Assembly: GCA_016717325.1 (NCBI GenBank) | Contig: JADKFV010000007.1 | Coordinates: 62,001 to 126,000, forward strand | Length of the DNA: 64,000 bases | Direction: 5' to 3' | Origin: Bacteroidota bacterium | Lineage (GTDB): Bacteria > Bacteroidota > Bacteroidia > AKYH767-A > OLB10 | Shown here: positions 6,847 through 18,276 of the stretch, in pieces | How positions within the stretch are numbered: position 1 is the first letter of the stretch | How the letters are laid out: every line of letters begins with the position of its first letter | Program-made: the position numbers and the translations under genes | Notes under the pieces: generated by a model | What the model was told of the DNA's origin: nothing | The model's input: the letters and a program-made list of their open reading frames with translations, nothing else | Databases searched by the model: none

Positions 6847-8123
6847 GTGACAACACTCATAAACGATAAAATAAAATCTGCTGCGGTGACACAAAAGTTT
6901 CCATCGCTGCGTACAACTGCATTTGCAAGTATCGACAAGCAAGGATTTCCTACCACCAAAAACGAAGAGTGGAAATATACCAGCCTCGATAAAATTATAA
7001 GTGCCAGCTACCGCGATGTTTTTGCCGCTCAACATAATCACATTTCTAAAGAAAATATTTCTGCTTTGCCATTTATCAATAACGGTGATGTTGTTATTGT
7101 TTTAGAAAACGGTCATTTCCGAAACGATTTATCTGATGTGAAAATTTTGCCGGCTGGCATTTCTATTTCATCACTTAACGAAAACGAAAACAACGAAATT
7201 GTAAAAGCACATTTCAATAAATACGTTGCAATAGACAAGCACCCCATGGCAGCTCTTAATACTGCATTGATGCAAGATGGTGTTTTTATTCACATCGATA
7301 AAAATGCGGTGATTGAAAAAAATATTTACTTACTCCATTTTTCATCAAGCAATGGAGAGGCAGTGTCCAATTACACACGACTGTTGCTTGTGGCCGAAAG
7401 CGGCAGCAAGGCCAACATATCATACCTCACTTTGTCGCACAGCGAAACCACACAATCGTTAAATAATATCGTAACTGAAATTGTAGTTGACGAAAATGCC
7501 GATGTCACTTTCGATTTTATTCAGAATGATAATTTATTAAGCAACCAAATTACTAACAGTTATGTGTATCAAAAACGCGATTCTAAATTTTGCATCAACA
7601 CCATAACATTTGGAAATAAACTAACACGCAATAATTTAGCACTAAACCTCGATGCCGAAAATTGCGAAGCACATATGTATGGATTAATTGCCGGCAATGG
7701 AGAACAGTTGATGGACAATCATACCGAAGTTTACCATGCCAAGCCACATTGAAATAGCAACCAAATTTATAAAAGCCTGATGGGCGGCAAATCGACAGGC
7801 GTGTTTAATGGAAAAATATTTGTGTTGCTCGATGCGCAAAAAACAAACGCCTACCAAAGCAGCAAAAATATATTGATGAGCAACGATGCTGTGATGTACA
7901 CAAACCGCAATTAGAAATTTTTGCCGATGATGTAAAGTGCAGCCACGGTGCCACTACCGGGCAAATGGATGAAGCAGCATTGTTCTATTTACGCGCACGC
8001 GGCATCAACAAGCCCGAAGCACAGGCACTATTAAACAAAGCATTTGCCAGCGATGTAATGGAACACATCAGCAACCAAGTCTTGAAAGAATATTGCGATG
8101 CATTGTTGCAGAGTAAAATTTAA
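6847..8123 (+). pseudogene. sufD: SufD, disrupted by an in-frame TGA and a -1 frameshift
   Basis: SufD is the second scaffold subunit of SufBC2D. Translation from GTG 6847 gives a normal SufD N-terminus and core as far as VYHAKPH, where TGA at 7750-7752 replaces the Cys codon expected in the usual 'PHCxSN' motif. The same frame continues convincingly (GKSTGVFNGKIFV, DAQKTNAYQSSKNIL) until about 7900-7905. There one A is missing from an A run, and the frame shifts to KPQLEIFADDVKCSHGAT, continuing to the TAA at 8121. Restoring one base gives 426 codons, the expected size. The gap from sufC (6613-6846) holds only short interrupted frames. Two lesions in a normally essential gene suggest sequence error, but real decay cannot be excluded. 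Confidence 0.85.
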
Positions 8124-8231
8124 GCTGCTTTTGTTTCACTTTTGATAACAGTCACGGCACATTTTCATATTTTAATAGGTGTATTCTACAACACATAATT
8201 TGCATTACATCTAAGCAGCTACCACAAACAA

Positions 8232-8264
8232 AAAAGCGATAAGGTTCATCACCCTACCGCTTTT
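8232..8264. terminator. Bidirectional terminator between sufD and the A2M gene
   Basis: Thirteen-bp arms AAAAGCGATAAGG and CCCTACCGCTTTT with two mismatches and a 7-nt loop, flanked by T-rich sequence on the plus side and A-rich sequence on the other. It lies between two convergent genes, so it can end transcription from both. Confidence 0.65.
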
Positions 8265-8284
8265 CGTTTTCCTAACTCCCTATT

Positions 8285-11200
8285 TTATTTTGAAATAGTC
8301 AACTTCGCAGCACTGCACCAATCTTTCAATTCATTAGTGTAGTATAAATAAGCTGTAGATGCGGGCGTTTCGTAAGTGCCGGGCACTTCCGCTTTAAGGT
8401 CGAAATTGATCGTTTTTTCTTCAGCGGGTTTCATTTGTCTGTAGTATGCCATCAGTTTATTGCCACGAATTTCGTAGTAGTCCATCACTTTTTTATCGGT
8501 CATTTCTTTCAATTGCCAGGGCTGAAAAGTGCAGCCTGCAGGTATTGCAATAATCGCCATAGTACTTGGCAAGCCATCGTTGGTGGTATTGGTAACGGTA
8601 ACTGTATACCTTACGGTTTCACCGGTTTTGGCATTGTTTACTGCCAGCTTCGATTTTATACTCACTTTGCAATCTTTGTTACTTACTGGCATAGTTGTAT
8701 GATAATTAACAGCCAAAGAGTAGGGCAAAGGATTTTTGCAGCCACTGTAGCGCACTTCAAGCAAGTGTTTTCCCGATGGTACAAATTTGGCAAGGTTGCT
8801 CAATACAATTGCATCTTTGCGGCCGGCTTCGTATGATGCTTTTGCAACCTGTTCGCCATCAACATAAAATTCGATGTTGCCGTTTTCGTTTGTTTTTTTG
8901 CTGTACTTAGCATATGCGGTAAGTGCCTTTAATGCCATGATTGTACTTTGAGTGTTGCCAAAATCGCCTGCACCGTTGCGCGCTTTTACTATATAATTTG
9001 CTGCATTATTCACTTGTTCGAATGGTACGTTTTCGCTTTTCAATAAAGCCATCAGTGCCAGCGAAGTTGTTTCTACTAAAAGTGCGTTGCCAGTGCTGTA
9101 AGTGATGCTGTGCGATTTTCCTGTCCAGCTTCCGTTTTCGTTTTGCATTTTCAAAAGTTCCTTTACTATCTTTTCGCCACGCCTGTCGCGGTTATGATCG
9201 AATAAAGAATTTGCCGACAGTGCCAACATATAAGCATCGGCCGATGCTTCGGCTTTGTCAAAAGAATAATCTATTTCCTTTTCCAGATTTGGAGTTTGTG
9301 CTGCCGACAATGCATACGTGATGTAAGCATTGGTAATATCTACACTTGCACGGCCATAGCTATCGAGTGCCTTACTATCGCGCAAAATCCTCCTTTACCA
9401 TCCTTACGGGCAGTAAGCCAGTCGGCAGTGCGCTTTATCATTTTCTCATCAAGGTTTGGATAAACAGATTTCATATCGTTGAACTGCATAAGTCCGTAAG
9501 CGGTTAATGCTTCGTGCCCCGGATTAGAACCAAACCATTCATATCCGCGTTGCGATGCCTCATATTTTGTAAGCATTTTATATCCTTTGTCTATTAACTT
9601 TTCAGCTTGCGCCATTATTTTCGGATCCTCTTGTCCCGATGTTTTTAAATAATCCATTACCAACACATTGGGATAGCTACTCATACTTGTTTGCTCGAAA
9701 CAACCATAAGGTTCGCGCAAAATTGCATCAACACCTTTTAGCAAATCACTCACAATGTTTGGATAAGCTGTTAAGGTAACATCAACCGAACCCAGTACCA
9801 CGTCATTTAACGATGCGGTAAATTTATCGTGCATTTGATTGCTGCTAAACGATTGTTGAACAGGAAATCCCTTTGGTGATACTTTTATTTTTTGCTCCAT
9901 AGCATCGCTCATGCCATTGGCAGTGGCACTTATTGCAATATCATATTCTCCATTACCATAACCTGTTTTATAATTGTAGTAAATTACTTTTGCCTGCATA
10001 GGTTCAATATCTACTTTGCTAACTATAGGTGTATACGCAGTTAATACTTCGGGTGCATTTACATTTATCGATACACTAAGTAATTTGGTAGAATTGTTTT
10101 TTAATGTAACAGGAATCGAAACAGCATCTTCGCTTACAAGCTCGATAGGGAACTTAACACTTATTGAAAAAGGCAGTTGCGTAAAAATAGTTTTTTCGCT
10201 GTGGCCTATCAAACCGTTACTACCTATACCTTCGACCATTACGCGAAAAGAAGTTACTTCATCGGAAGTATAAAACTCAAATACTTTCTTGCCCGAAGCA
10301 TCAATATCAATTTGTCCATTCCAAAAAATAGTAGAACGAAAATCGGTACGTGCAGCACTCGCCTTCGAAGTGCTGTAATCGGGCATGGCAAATTCGCGCG
10401 ACCGGTAATACACCGGTGCAGCTTGCGCTACAGGTGCTTCATCATCTCTTTGTCCAGCATTATCTTCCGCATTTCTTTTTGCTTTTCCCATTGGTGCGTC
10501 AGCGGCAAAAAATCCCATGCGTTGCTTTTTCATCTCTTCTCTCTTCGGTTTATTTTGTGCAATAGGCTTATCTTTAAGGTCCTCATTTTTGGCTGCAACC
10601 ATTTTAAATTTTTCCAACTCCACCATTTTTCTTCGTGCAGGACGAGGTGCTGCGGCTATTTCAACGGCCTGCAAATTTTGCATTGGAGCATTTTGAAAAC
10701 GGTCTTCCTCCATCATTGCTTCCACAACTACTGCACGCGGTGGATTGTATCCTTTGGGACGCATTTGAATATCATGTTGGCCATAGAACTCTATTTTTTG
10801 CTTTTGCAAATCGAACCCTTGCATGGCGAATTCTATTTCCTGCTCTTTCGAAATATCAATTCCCTTTATTGAATAATATCCCACGCCATTGGTTTGATAC
10901 TGTTTGTTGCCCGCTTTGATTGTTACCTGAGGCATTGGTGTGCCTTTCGAAATATCGTATACATACCCTGTTATAATTGCTTGTTCAGGTTGATAAGAAA
11001 TTATCGGAAGAGGATCTTGTAATATTTTTTTCCACTCAAACCTGCGCCATCCATTTGTCATCAATAAATAATCGAGGGCTTTTTTGGCTTTTGCATTTTC
11101 CGAAAAGTAAAAAGCCGGCTCCTCAATCTTTCCTCTTACATCGGGCTGCAAAAGCATTTCGCTTATCATGTTGCCTTGCTTGTCATCGGCCATAGCTAGT

Positions 11201-12666
11201 AATTGATCGTTGGTAACCGACATGGATAAACTTGCTGCAACAGGGCTGCCATTTTCATCCTTCACCAGTACAGTGAGTTTCACTTTCTCGCGGGGTAAAT
11301 ACTTTTCCTTGTCGGCAGTTATGCTTAGCTGCAGTTGTTTGTGATAATTTACAAATGTAAGGCGTTCGCACATTTCACTGCCGCCTTTGTCGAACAAAGT
11401 GAATTGCGCCACACCCATTGGAAAAGAGTTAGTAGAAATTACAACATTATTCACCCCCTCAGCACATTGCACTGACGAAGCGTATACCACCTTACCTCTG
11501 ATGTTTCCTGTTAAGCTTACTTCGCCAGCCGCAGGAGCGTATATAGATACTGTTAATCGGCCATCGTAATTATTTTCTACATGCAAATTGTAGCCGGTGG
11601 CCAACGTAACCGGAAGCTGGAACTCTGTTTCGATATTGGCAGGTTTGGTTACCGATGCTGTATACGTTTCGTTTGGTTTGGGCGTGAAAGCAAAATCACC
11701 CATGCCATTATAGTAACTTGCAAACGTTGCCACTACATTGTGTTTGCTGTCTTTTACTTCGCCTTCAATATCGGCAGGCTTTCCAAATTCATTCACAGCT
11801 TTAAAAGCAATATGTCCATCGGCATTTGCAACCATATCGCCACCTTCGGGATAAAAAGTGAGTTGGATATTATTCAATACAATAGGAATGCTACGCGATA
11901 TGCTTTCTGTTTTTCCTTCGTGTTCAATCATTACGTTGAGTATTCCATCGTTCGATTTTAAATTTTTTGGTAATGCAAATCGTACGTACATCACTCCATC
12001 GTTTCCGGTTTCCGAATTTTTTTCCAATAGTTTCTCCCCATCAATATTCACTACATATTTAAAAGCATGGTTGCTCAGGGGTTGATTCTCATTTGTAGCA
12101 ATTTCTAATTTTGCTGTTACGTCATCGCCTTTGCCATAAGCCTTTCGTTCAAAATCGAGTTTCATTTTTAAGGTGGGCAATATTACTTCCTGCACAGTAA
12201 TATCTTTTTGAAAATAAAGACTATCGGGTTCGTTGAGCTGCCATTTAGTATAAGCCTTCACTTTGTAAATACCACCGAGTTGCTCGGCAGTGAGTTGAAA
12301 ATCGCCCGCGGCTTTGCCATTTTTAGCCACAAGAATAATTTCTTTTTCTACAGTGCCTTTGGGATTAATTAATTCTACATGCACCATATCGCTTTTGAGC
12401 GAAGGCTGCATATCGATGGCATCGCGCACATATGCGCTGAACCAAATGGTTTCGCCCGGCTGATAAAGCGTTTTGTCAAATTGCAGGTAAACCCTGTCTT
12501 GGGGAATAAAATCCATAAATTTATCGACACGGCTTTTTAAGTCGCGTATAAATTGATTTTCGGTGATGGCCGAAATGCCTGTTTCGCTCGAAACAAATTT
12601 GGCAGCAAACAAAATTGTGGTGGCCGCCATTACTAAGGTGATTAATGCTTTGGATGATGCTCTCAT
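8285..12666 (-). CDS. Alpha-2-macroglobulin-like exported protein (one frameshift)
   Basis: Large envelope protein related to bacterial alpha-2-macroglobulins, which trap proteases through a reactive thioester. The N-terminus has a signal or anchor segment (ALITLVMAATTILFAAKFVSS). An MG2-type domain begins near DRVYLQFDKTLYQPGETIW. A carboxypeptidase-regulatory-like domain lies near ITGYVYDISKGTPMPQVTI. The A2M core holds the thioester motif GCFEQ, followed by the helical thioester domain. At about 9384-9387 a homopolymer is one base short: frame 12666-9340 passes to frame 9385-8285 through what should read GGFLRDSKALDSYGRA. With one base restored the gene is 1,461 codons. No penicillin-binding protein gene (the enterobacterial partner) is adjacent. 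The substrate is unknown. Confidence 0.87.
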
Positions 12667-12755
12667 ATTGTAGCGTTTTATTTGATTAATAAAATTGTGA
12701 TTACAACAGAGAGATGAAAAGATTATTCTGTTTCCATAAAAGAAAGCAAAAAAAA

Positions 12756-12779
12756 ACCTGCCTCAATCAAGAGGCAGGT
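12756..12779 (-). terminator. Rho-independent terminator of the PhoX/T9SS gene
   Basis: Perfect 9-bp stem ACCTGCCTC / GAGGCAGGT with a 6-nt loop. On the minus strand it is followed by a run of eight or nine T. It lies 23 nt downstream of the stop of the 12803-17437 gene. Confidence 0.9.
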
Positions 12780-12802
12780 CTGCTAAAAATGGACAAGGCT
12801 TA

Positions 12803-15800
12803 TTATTTTACAATAACCCGGCTTGTCATAGTATTTAGTTTGTTCGAAATTCTTATTGCATATATACCTCGGGCATAAGGTGCAAAATCGAATCTGTATT
12901 CATTCATACCTTGTGTGGTGGCAAAGTTTTCGTTGTATATTTCTTTGCCTGTCACATCTATTATCGTCAGGTTATATGTATCATCATTTTCCGAGGCGAA
13001 CGAGAAACTTACTTCATTGGCTGTAGGATTAGGAAATACATTTAAAGCGTTTTCAGTTGCTTGTACAAAAGCCGACTCCTTCACTCCAACTGATATTACA
13101 GCAGTGGCTGTAGTGGTGCAACCTTTGATATCGGTAACTGTAACTGTATACAATCCATTAGGAAGGTTATACGCTACCTTGGTGGTTTTTCCATTCGACC
13201 ATAGGTAGGAATACGCTTTTGTTCCGCCTTGTGCTAAAGTAGTTGCACGCTTTCCTACAACATTTACTGCTGCTATTAAAACATAAGGTTGTGTTACCGT
13301 AATGTAGCTTATATAATTGCAACCCTCGGCCGAAGTTATTTTTACAAAATATGAACCCTTCACCAATCCTGTTGCACATGCCGTAGTTTGAATAGGAACT
13401 GTGTTCCATGAGTAAGTAAAAGGTCCTACTCCACCAACAATACCTGTTACACAAGCGCTACCATCGCTGGCACCATTGCACGAAGGTCTCACAATGTTGA
13501 CAGTTGCGCTATATATTTTAGTATCGGCCAGTGTAGTGTCTTTAGATACAGTGCAACCACGCGAATCTGTAACAGTAACCGTATACGTACCGGGTGAAAG
13601 TGCGGGATTGGTTTTGGTAGTTACACCATTGCTCCATAAGTATGAATAAGGCGAAGTACCTCCACTTGGATTGGCCACACCCAATCCTATGCTAGTGCCG
13701 CACGATGCCGGTTGAGTGCCATCAAAATTTGTAGCTAATACAGCAGGTTGAGCAACCAATACCGCAAGTGACGAAGTGCAACCTAAACTATCTGTTACAA
13801 TTACTGTATACGTACCAGCGGTAAGTGATGAAATAGTGGCGCTTGTGTTTGAGTTGCTCCATAAGTATGTATAAGGCGATGTACCTCCTGCTACCGTTAA
13901 GGCAACTACACCGTTACTACCACCATTGCACGATACTGCAATAACTGCCGGAGTAATAGTGATAGTATTAGTTATAGTTACAATAGTACTTGGCGATTGC
14001 GATATACATCCAAGGGTATTTGAAACTATCACATAATAACTACCCGATGTGCTAGCAACTATTGATTGGGTAGTGGCACCATTTGACCATAGATATGAAG
14101 TAGCATTAGATGCTATAAGATTTACACTTCCGCCATTGCAAAATGTAAGTGGCCCGCCTGCCGAAATGCTGCTTGCAAAAACAGGGCATACCCCTGTTCC
14201 CGATAAAGTAACATCATAATCAGATTCGTTTGCATCACTATTCATTATGTGTAGCTGTGCAGTTGTTGTTCCTAATACAGATGGCGTTAACTTCACTGTT
14301 ATAGTTATAAAACTACCTGCAGCTATGTTAACCGGAAATGCGGGAGCATTCAATAAAGTAAAATCAGCAGCGTTGGTGCCTGTAAAGTTTATTCCGTTTA
14401 CTGCAAGGTCTACAAAACCATCATTAATAATTTTGAAATTTTTTGTAAGCATACTACCAGTATTTATAGCACCAAAAAAAGTATTGTCTGCAAACATCGG
14501 CAGGGTGTCTCCATCTTCAATGATGATGTTGTTTCCTGTAAGCGCAATTTCTGCCGATGAGGTGTATGTATCAGGATTATAAAGTGCAAGTAATTGTCCG
14601 CCTTCTACAGCATAAGCAGGAATGCCTGTATTGTAGTGAGCTTGATCAACAATCATAAAATTACCCGGTCCTAATATTTCTTCTAAGTCAATAATTCCTG
14701 ACGACTCTTCGTCTAGCGAAAATGGTGCTGTTTGAGGTATGCCTATGTCACCAAAACGAGCTACATCATGTTTCGCAATTAATTTTAAGGAATCGGTTGC
14801 AACAGTGTATTGCCAAATTTTGCCATTGTGTTGTTGGTTACCAACATCCTCTTGTAATAATAAATGACCATAATTATCAATCGTTGCATTATCAAGCATG
14901 TTTAAACCTTCGGTACCGTCAAGCACTGCTTCTACTGTTCCACCCATCTCCGGATTATTGATGTCGGTAAAGCTAAGTTTCCACACACGGGTGCGACCAA
15001 CTTGTGTACCTACGCCATCACTCACTTGATCATATTGATCTGTAGTAAGGAAATAAAAGTCGGATGGATTTGAAGGATCCCAAAGTCCATCTTCGGGACG
15101 TGAGAAAGAAGTTACTCCTGCAGCAAGGCTTGCTGCTTCTAATGCCGCTCCGGTGCTATTTTGCACATAACCCATATCCACCAAATCGAAATGAGTGCCG
15201 GCCGGTGGAGGATTGTTTATAGTGGTTGAGTTTACACGCTCAATTGGAAATCCTGGAATTTTAACTCCAAAAGGTTTTCCATTGTTCAAGCCTGCTTTGT
15301 CTATTTCTGTTCCGCTTGCTGTTTTGGTTCCTATATAAAAATAAACCTGACCACCGGTGCCATCATCTAAACCGGCAACAATTGTTTTGTCACTCATGTA
15401 TGGACTTGCAACAGCATTCTCCCAACTAAATCTTCCTAACCATGGTAACTGATAAGATGTTCCACTATTAGGACCGCTGGCTATGTGACCAAAGGCACGA
15501 CCTTCGGCACCAGTTTCTTCGCCATTCATATAAATGCGCTCTTGCGAACCTAATCCGGTAGCACCATTATAAAATGCCGAAGACTTTGGTAAATCGCCCG
15601 AGCATAAACGGCTTATTGCTATTGTACCCAAAACAAAATTATTGGTAGATGTGTTCCAAGTATAAATATTTTGAATCAAATCACTTCCACTTGCAACAGA
15701 TAAATCGGATTTATTAATTACCCATTTAGAAACGAATGATCCCTTTGAACCATGTGCACGCACAACACCTGCTGTAGCGGTTATTTCATGATTCATTAAC

Positions 15801-17437
15801 AATGTAAATGTTCCGTTATTATTATCATAAGCACCCAACCCATCAGGAATTCCCACCATATTGTATGAGCCCACTTGATCGGTAACTGTTAGTAAAGAAG
15901 TGGTGGTTACACCGGATGCTACCGGTAATACATATGGAGATTGAGTGCTGCTTGGCCCCGTAAATGCATTTGTAATTGCATATAATGGCGCAGTATAGCC
16001 GCTCAATTTATTAGTGCCTTGCAAGCCATAAACATACACATGACTTTTTATATTGGTAGCTGTAGGCACACCATTTTCTGCTGGCGATACTTGGCCATAA
16101 TCATTATCGTTACCAATAGCAATTGTACTATCATTTAAAATTGCAAGGCCTTCAGGTTTCTCAAGCGTTGGACTCCAGCCATTTGCTAACAAATCCATAA
16201 AAAGTATTTTGCTTACAGGCACAATGCTTTTGTTTGCTAATCCGGTTGAGTCTACAAGTGCTTCGAGTGTTAAGCCTCCGTATAGCCCCGATGTTACATT
16301 TGTTGCTGCGCTAATATCTATTTTGTATACACGCTTTATATCAGTAACACCTCTTAAAGCCGCCTCTAAAACTAAAAATGTAGTATTGTTGATTGCTGCC
16401 ATATCACCTATCTTCCAATCTCTTAATCGAATTTGATCTGGTCCGCTTGCGCCAATAATTCCATCATTCAAGTAAGCAAACATTTTTGTTGAATTATTAG
16501 TGGGATCAATTTCTAAAATGCGGTGTATACGAGTTGATTCGCCAACAGATTTTGTAGGGTATAAAATGGGGCTTTGTATCATGGCATAAATTTTACCATT
16601 TGGGGTGATTGCAATACCTTCAAAACCACGATTGTTTTTACGATATTTAAATACTGTGTCAATTTGCACATCTACTGCTTGCATACCGGGCAAATTTGCA
16701 TAAGGCGTAAAACGCTTTACTACAATACCGGCAGCATTCAATTTCCAAATTGTAGGTCCACCTTCTTCACACAACCAAAAATTTCCTTCGGCATCTACCA
16801 CAATACCTTCGGCATCTATACCAAAGGTATCTTTAGCTACTGTTTTCAAATTGAAATTTGCACAATCCAAAACAGTATCTGTAGAGGCAACCTCTAAAGC
16901 AGTACTTCCCAATCCGGTAGGGTTTATTAAACCTGTTGCTGTGGTTCCATTTGGGCGTTTCATTGTAATGGTTTGCAATATTTGAATGGAATCGCCTTGC
17001 AAACGAATTCTATGAATCTTTGGCGCATAGTTTGGAAACGAATATATCTTATCATATGTAGGACGACAAGCAACCAAGTTCGCATTTGCAGCATCTATAT
17101 TTACACCACGATCCGACACTGCCCCAAATTCTTTGCCGTTGGTATTTGGAATAGGATACAATCCTGAAAATCCTGCTTCGCGAAATTGAACTCCTTGAAA
17201 AGTACCAATATTGGCAGAGGTGTTATTTTGATAGTCTTGCAACAGATTAATTTGTGCATTCGAATTGAAGCATAAAAAGACAAAAAATAGAATGGCAATT
17301 TTGCCGGCAAATAGATTGTGAAAGCTTTGATAAAATCCGGCTTCAAAATTTTGCGTCAGCTTTTTTGTTTTGTTCATTCTATGCTTGATGGCAGCATGAA
17401 TAAATTTCAGTAACGATAGCGTTAGTTTTTTTCTCAT
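12803..17437 (-). CDS. Secreted phytase-like/PhoX-like protein with SprB-type repeats and T9SS signal
   Basis: A secreted or cell-surface protein of about 1,540 residues. A signal peptide (KIAILFFVFLCFNSNAQ) is followed by an 'esterase-like activity of phytase' domain (EFGAVSDRGVN, GIDAEGIVVDAEGNFWLCEE). Next comes a PhoX/DUF839-like phosphatase domain (GVPDGLGA-type start, MNGEETGAEGRAFGH, FSRPEDGLWDP, DNATIDNYGHLLLQED), then a choice-of-anchor-D/ASH-like domain (NTGSMLTKNFKIINDG). After these lie several SprB-like repeats of form GGTSPYTYLWSNG..GTYTVTVTDS. The last 80 residues are a T9SS type A sorting domain (NVFPNPTANEVSF to the C-terminal K). Phosphate-ester hydrolysis outside the cell is inference from the domains. 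Starts at 17485 or 17377 are also possible; 17437 was chosen for its A/T-rich leader. Confidence 0.85.
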   Translation of the reverse strand: MRKKLTLSLLKFIHAAIKHRMNKTKKLTQNFEAGFYQSFHNLFAGKIAILFFVFLCFNSNAQINLLQDYQNNTSANIGTFQGVQFREAGFSGLYPIPNTNGKEFGAVSDRGVNIDAANANLVACRPTYDKIYSFPNYAPKIHRIRLQGDSIQILQTITMKRPNGTTATGLINPTGLGSTALEVASTDTVLDCANFNLKTVAKDTFGIDAEGIVVDAEGNFWLCEEGGPTIWKLNAAGIVVKRFTPYANLPGMQAVDVQIDTVFKYRKNNRGFEGIAITPNGKIYAMIQSPILYPTKSVGESTRIHRILEIDPTNNSTKMFAYLNDGIIGASGPDQIRLRDWKIGDMAAINNTTFLVLEAALRGVTDIKRVYKIDISAATNVTSGLYGGLTLEALVDSTGLANKSIVPVSKILFMDLLANGWSPTLEKPEGLAILNDSTIAIGNDNDYGQVSPAENGVPTATNIKSHVYVYGLQGTNKLSGYTAPLYAITNAFTGPSSTQSPYVLPVASGVTTTSLLTVTDQVGSYNMVGIPDGLGAYDNNNGTFTLLMNHEITATAGVVRAHGSKGSFVSKWVINKSDLSVASGSDLIQNIYTWNTSTNNFVLGTIAISRLCSGDLPKSSAFYNGATGLGSQERIYMNGEETGAEGRAFGHIASGPNSGTSYQLPWLGRFSWENAVASPYMSDKTIVAGLDDGTGGQVYFYIGTKTASGTEIDKAGLNNGKPFGVKIPGFPIERVNSTTINNPPPAGTHFDLVDMGYVQNSTGAALEAASLAAGVTSFSRPEDGLWDPSNPSDFYFLTTDQYDQVSDGVGTQVGRTRVWKLSFTDINNPEMGGTVEAVLDGTEGLNMLDNATIDNYGHLLLQEDVGNQQHNGKIWQYTVATDSLKLIAKHDVARFGDIGIPQTAPFSLDEESSGIIDLEEILGPGNFMIVDQAHYNTGIPAYAVEGGQLLALYNPDTYTSSAEIALTGNNIIIEDGDTLPMFADNTFFGAINTGSMLTKNFKIINDGFVDLAVNGINFTGTNAADFTLLNAPAFPVNIAAGSFITITVKLTPSVLGTTTAQLHIMNSDANESDYDVTLSGTGVCPVFASSISAGGPLTFCNGGSVNLIASNATSYLWSNGATTQSIVASTSGSYYVIVSNTLGCISQSPSTIVTITNTITITPAVIAVSCNGGSNGVVALTVAGGTSPYTYLWSNSNTSATISSLTAGTYTVIVTDSLGCTSSLAVLVAQPAVLATNFDGTQPASCGTSIGLGVANPSGGTSPYSYLWSNGVTTKTNPALSPGTYTVTVTDSRGCTVSKDTTLADTKIYSATVNIVRPSCNGASDGSACVTGIVGGVGPFTYSWNTVPIQTTACATGLVKGSYFVKITSAEGCNYISYITVTQPYVLIAAVNVVGKRATTLAQGGTKAYSYLWSNGKTTKVAYNLPNGLYTVTVTDIKGCTTTATAVISVGVKESAFVQATENALNVFPNPTANEVSFSFASENDDTYNLTIIDVTGKEIYNENFATTQGMNEYRFDFAPYARGIYAIRISNKLNTMTSRVIVK

Positions 17438-18276
17438 AAATATAAATTTTATTTTGTTAAGGTAATTTTGTTTTAACGGGTGCAAGTAGCGCTTATCAAA
17501 TTAACCCAATGATGTTCCTAATTTATGCTTGAGTAAAATAATGATTGCCTTAAAATTAAGCAGCTAACAATTTCTTTAGTTACAATTAACTTAATCATGT
17601 TTTAAATTTGTTATTACGTATTTATTGCAATTAAATGATAACCCTTTTATGCTTTAGTAAAAAAATAATTTAATACGCTAAAATGTCTTCGTGATTCTTA
17701 AGTATATATTCAAGCTAAAGCCTATGAACAAACTACATTCTGTTTCATGTGACGGGAATAAAAAAATGCCGGAAAATTTTTAGCACACCAGCCTATTTGG
17801 TAACCAAATTAATTTCAATTTATAGTAATATGTACGAGCAGAAAATAAATCTGAACTTACGGGTTCAGATTTATTGCTCAGAAAAGGTTAGTCATGGTGC
17901 TCCTTTGCTTTTAACGATGCAAACTAACAACCGCATTATTGATTTATCATTACTGCCAGGTTATTAGATTGATAAATACCTTTATCAGCGTTTGCATTGC
18001 CAAATTATAGTGATTATAAATATGCTATAGTCCATTTATGGCCACACCTCAATTATACTTCGAATACTTTATATCGACATTTAATATTTTATATACATAA
18101 AACTGTTGCTGACTATTTAATAAATACAATTGGTTTTATTATTATTTGAAATTTGCTGCATCATTCTTATGCACAATAGAAAGTTGAAAGACACAGATAA
18201 GGTAATTTTAAATTAACAATTTCTTATTTAGCTAAAAAGACCTTGCACCGTTTTTCAAAGTCGAAATAATAATTGT
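17438..18276. other. Intergenic region between divergent genes; one perfect hairpin
   Basis: About 840 bp of very AT-rich DNA separate the minus-strand PhoX-like gene from the plus-strand phosphoesterase gene. I see no credible gene; the open frame at 17749-17967 lacks any recognisable sequence. The only structure found is the 13-bp perfect hairpin at 17844-17875. Confidence 0.6.
17844..17875. other. Perfect 13-bp inverted repeat, orphan hairpin
   Basis: AATAAATCTGAAC at 17844-17856 and its exact reverse complement at 17863-17875, with a 6-nt loop TTACGG. It is terminator-like in form, but no gene ends nearby on either strand. A remnant of a lost gene, a transcript-stabilising hairpin or a protein-binding site are all possible. 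Confidence 0.55.

Noticed and set aside
6777..6850. 24-codon frame overlapping the sufD GTG start, a possible leader peptide
   Set aside because: The sequence resembles nothing known, and its frame is continuous with noncoding DNA upstream apart from a stop; evidence is too thin to call.
7750..7752. Genome-wide UGA reassignment
   Set aside because: TGA serves as a normal stop in other genes of the window, such as the kinase (1188-1190), paaZ (33023-33025) and the MetS-like gene (61985-61987).
17749..17967. 72-residue open frame in the intergenic desert
   Set aside because: It runs through the perfect hairpin and has no recognisable domain or good leader.
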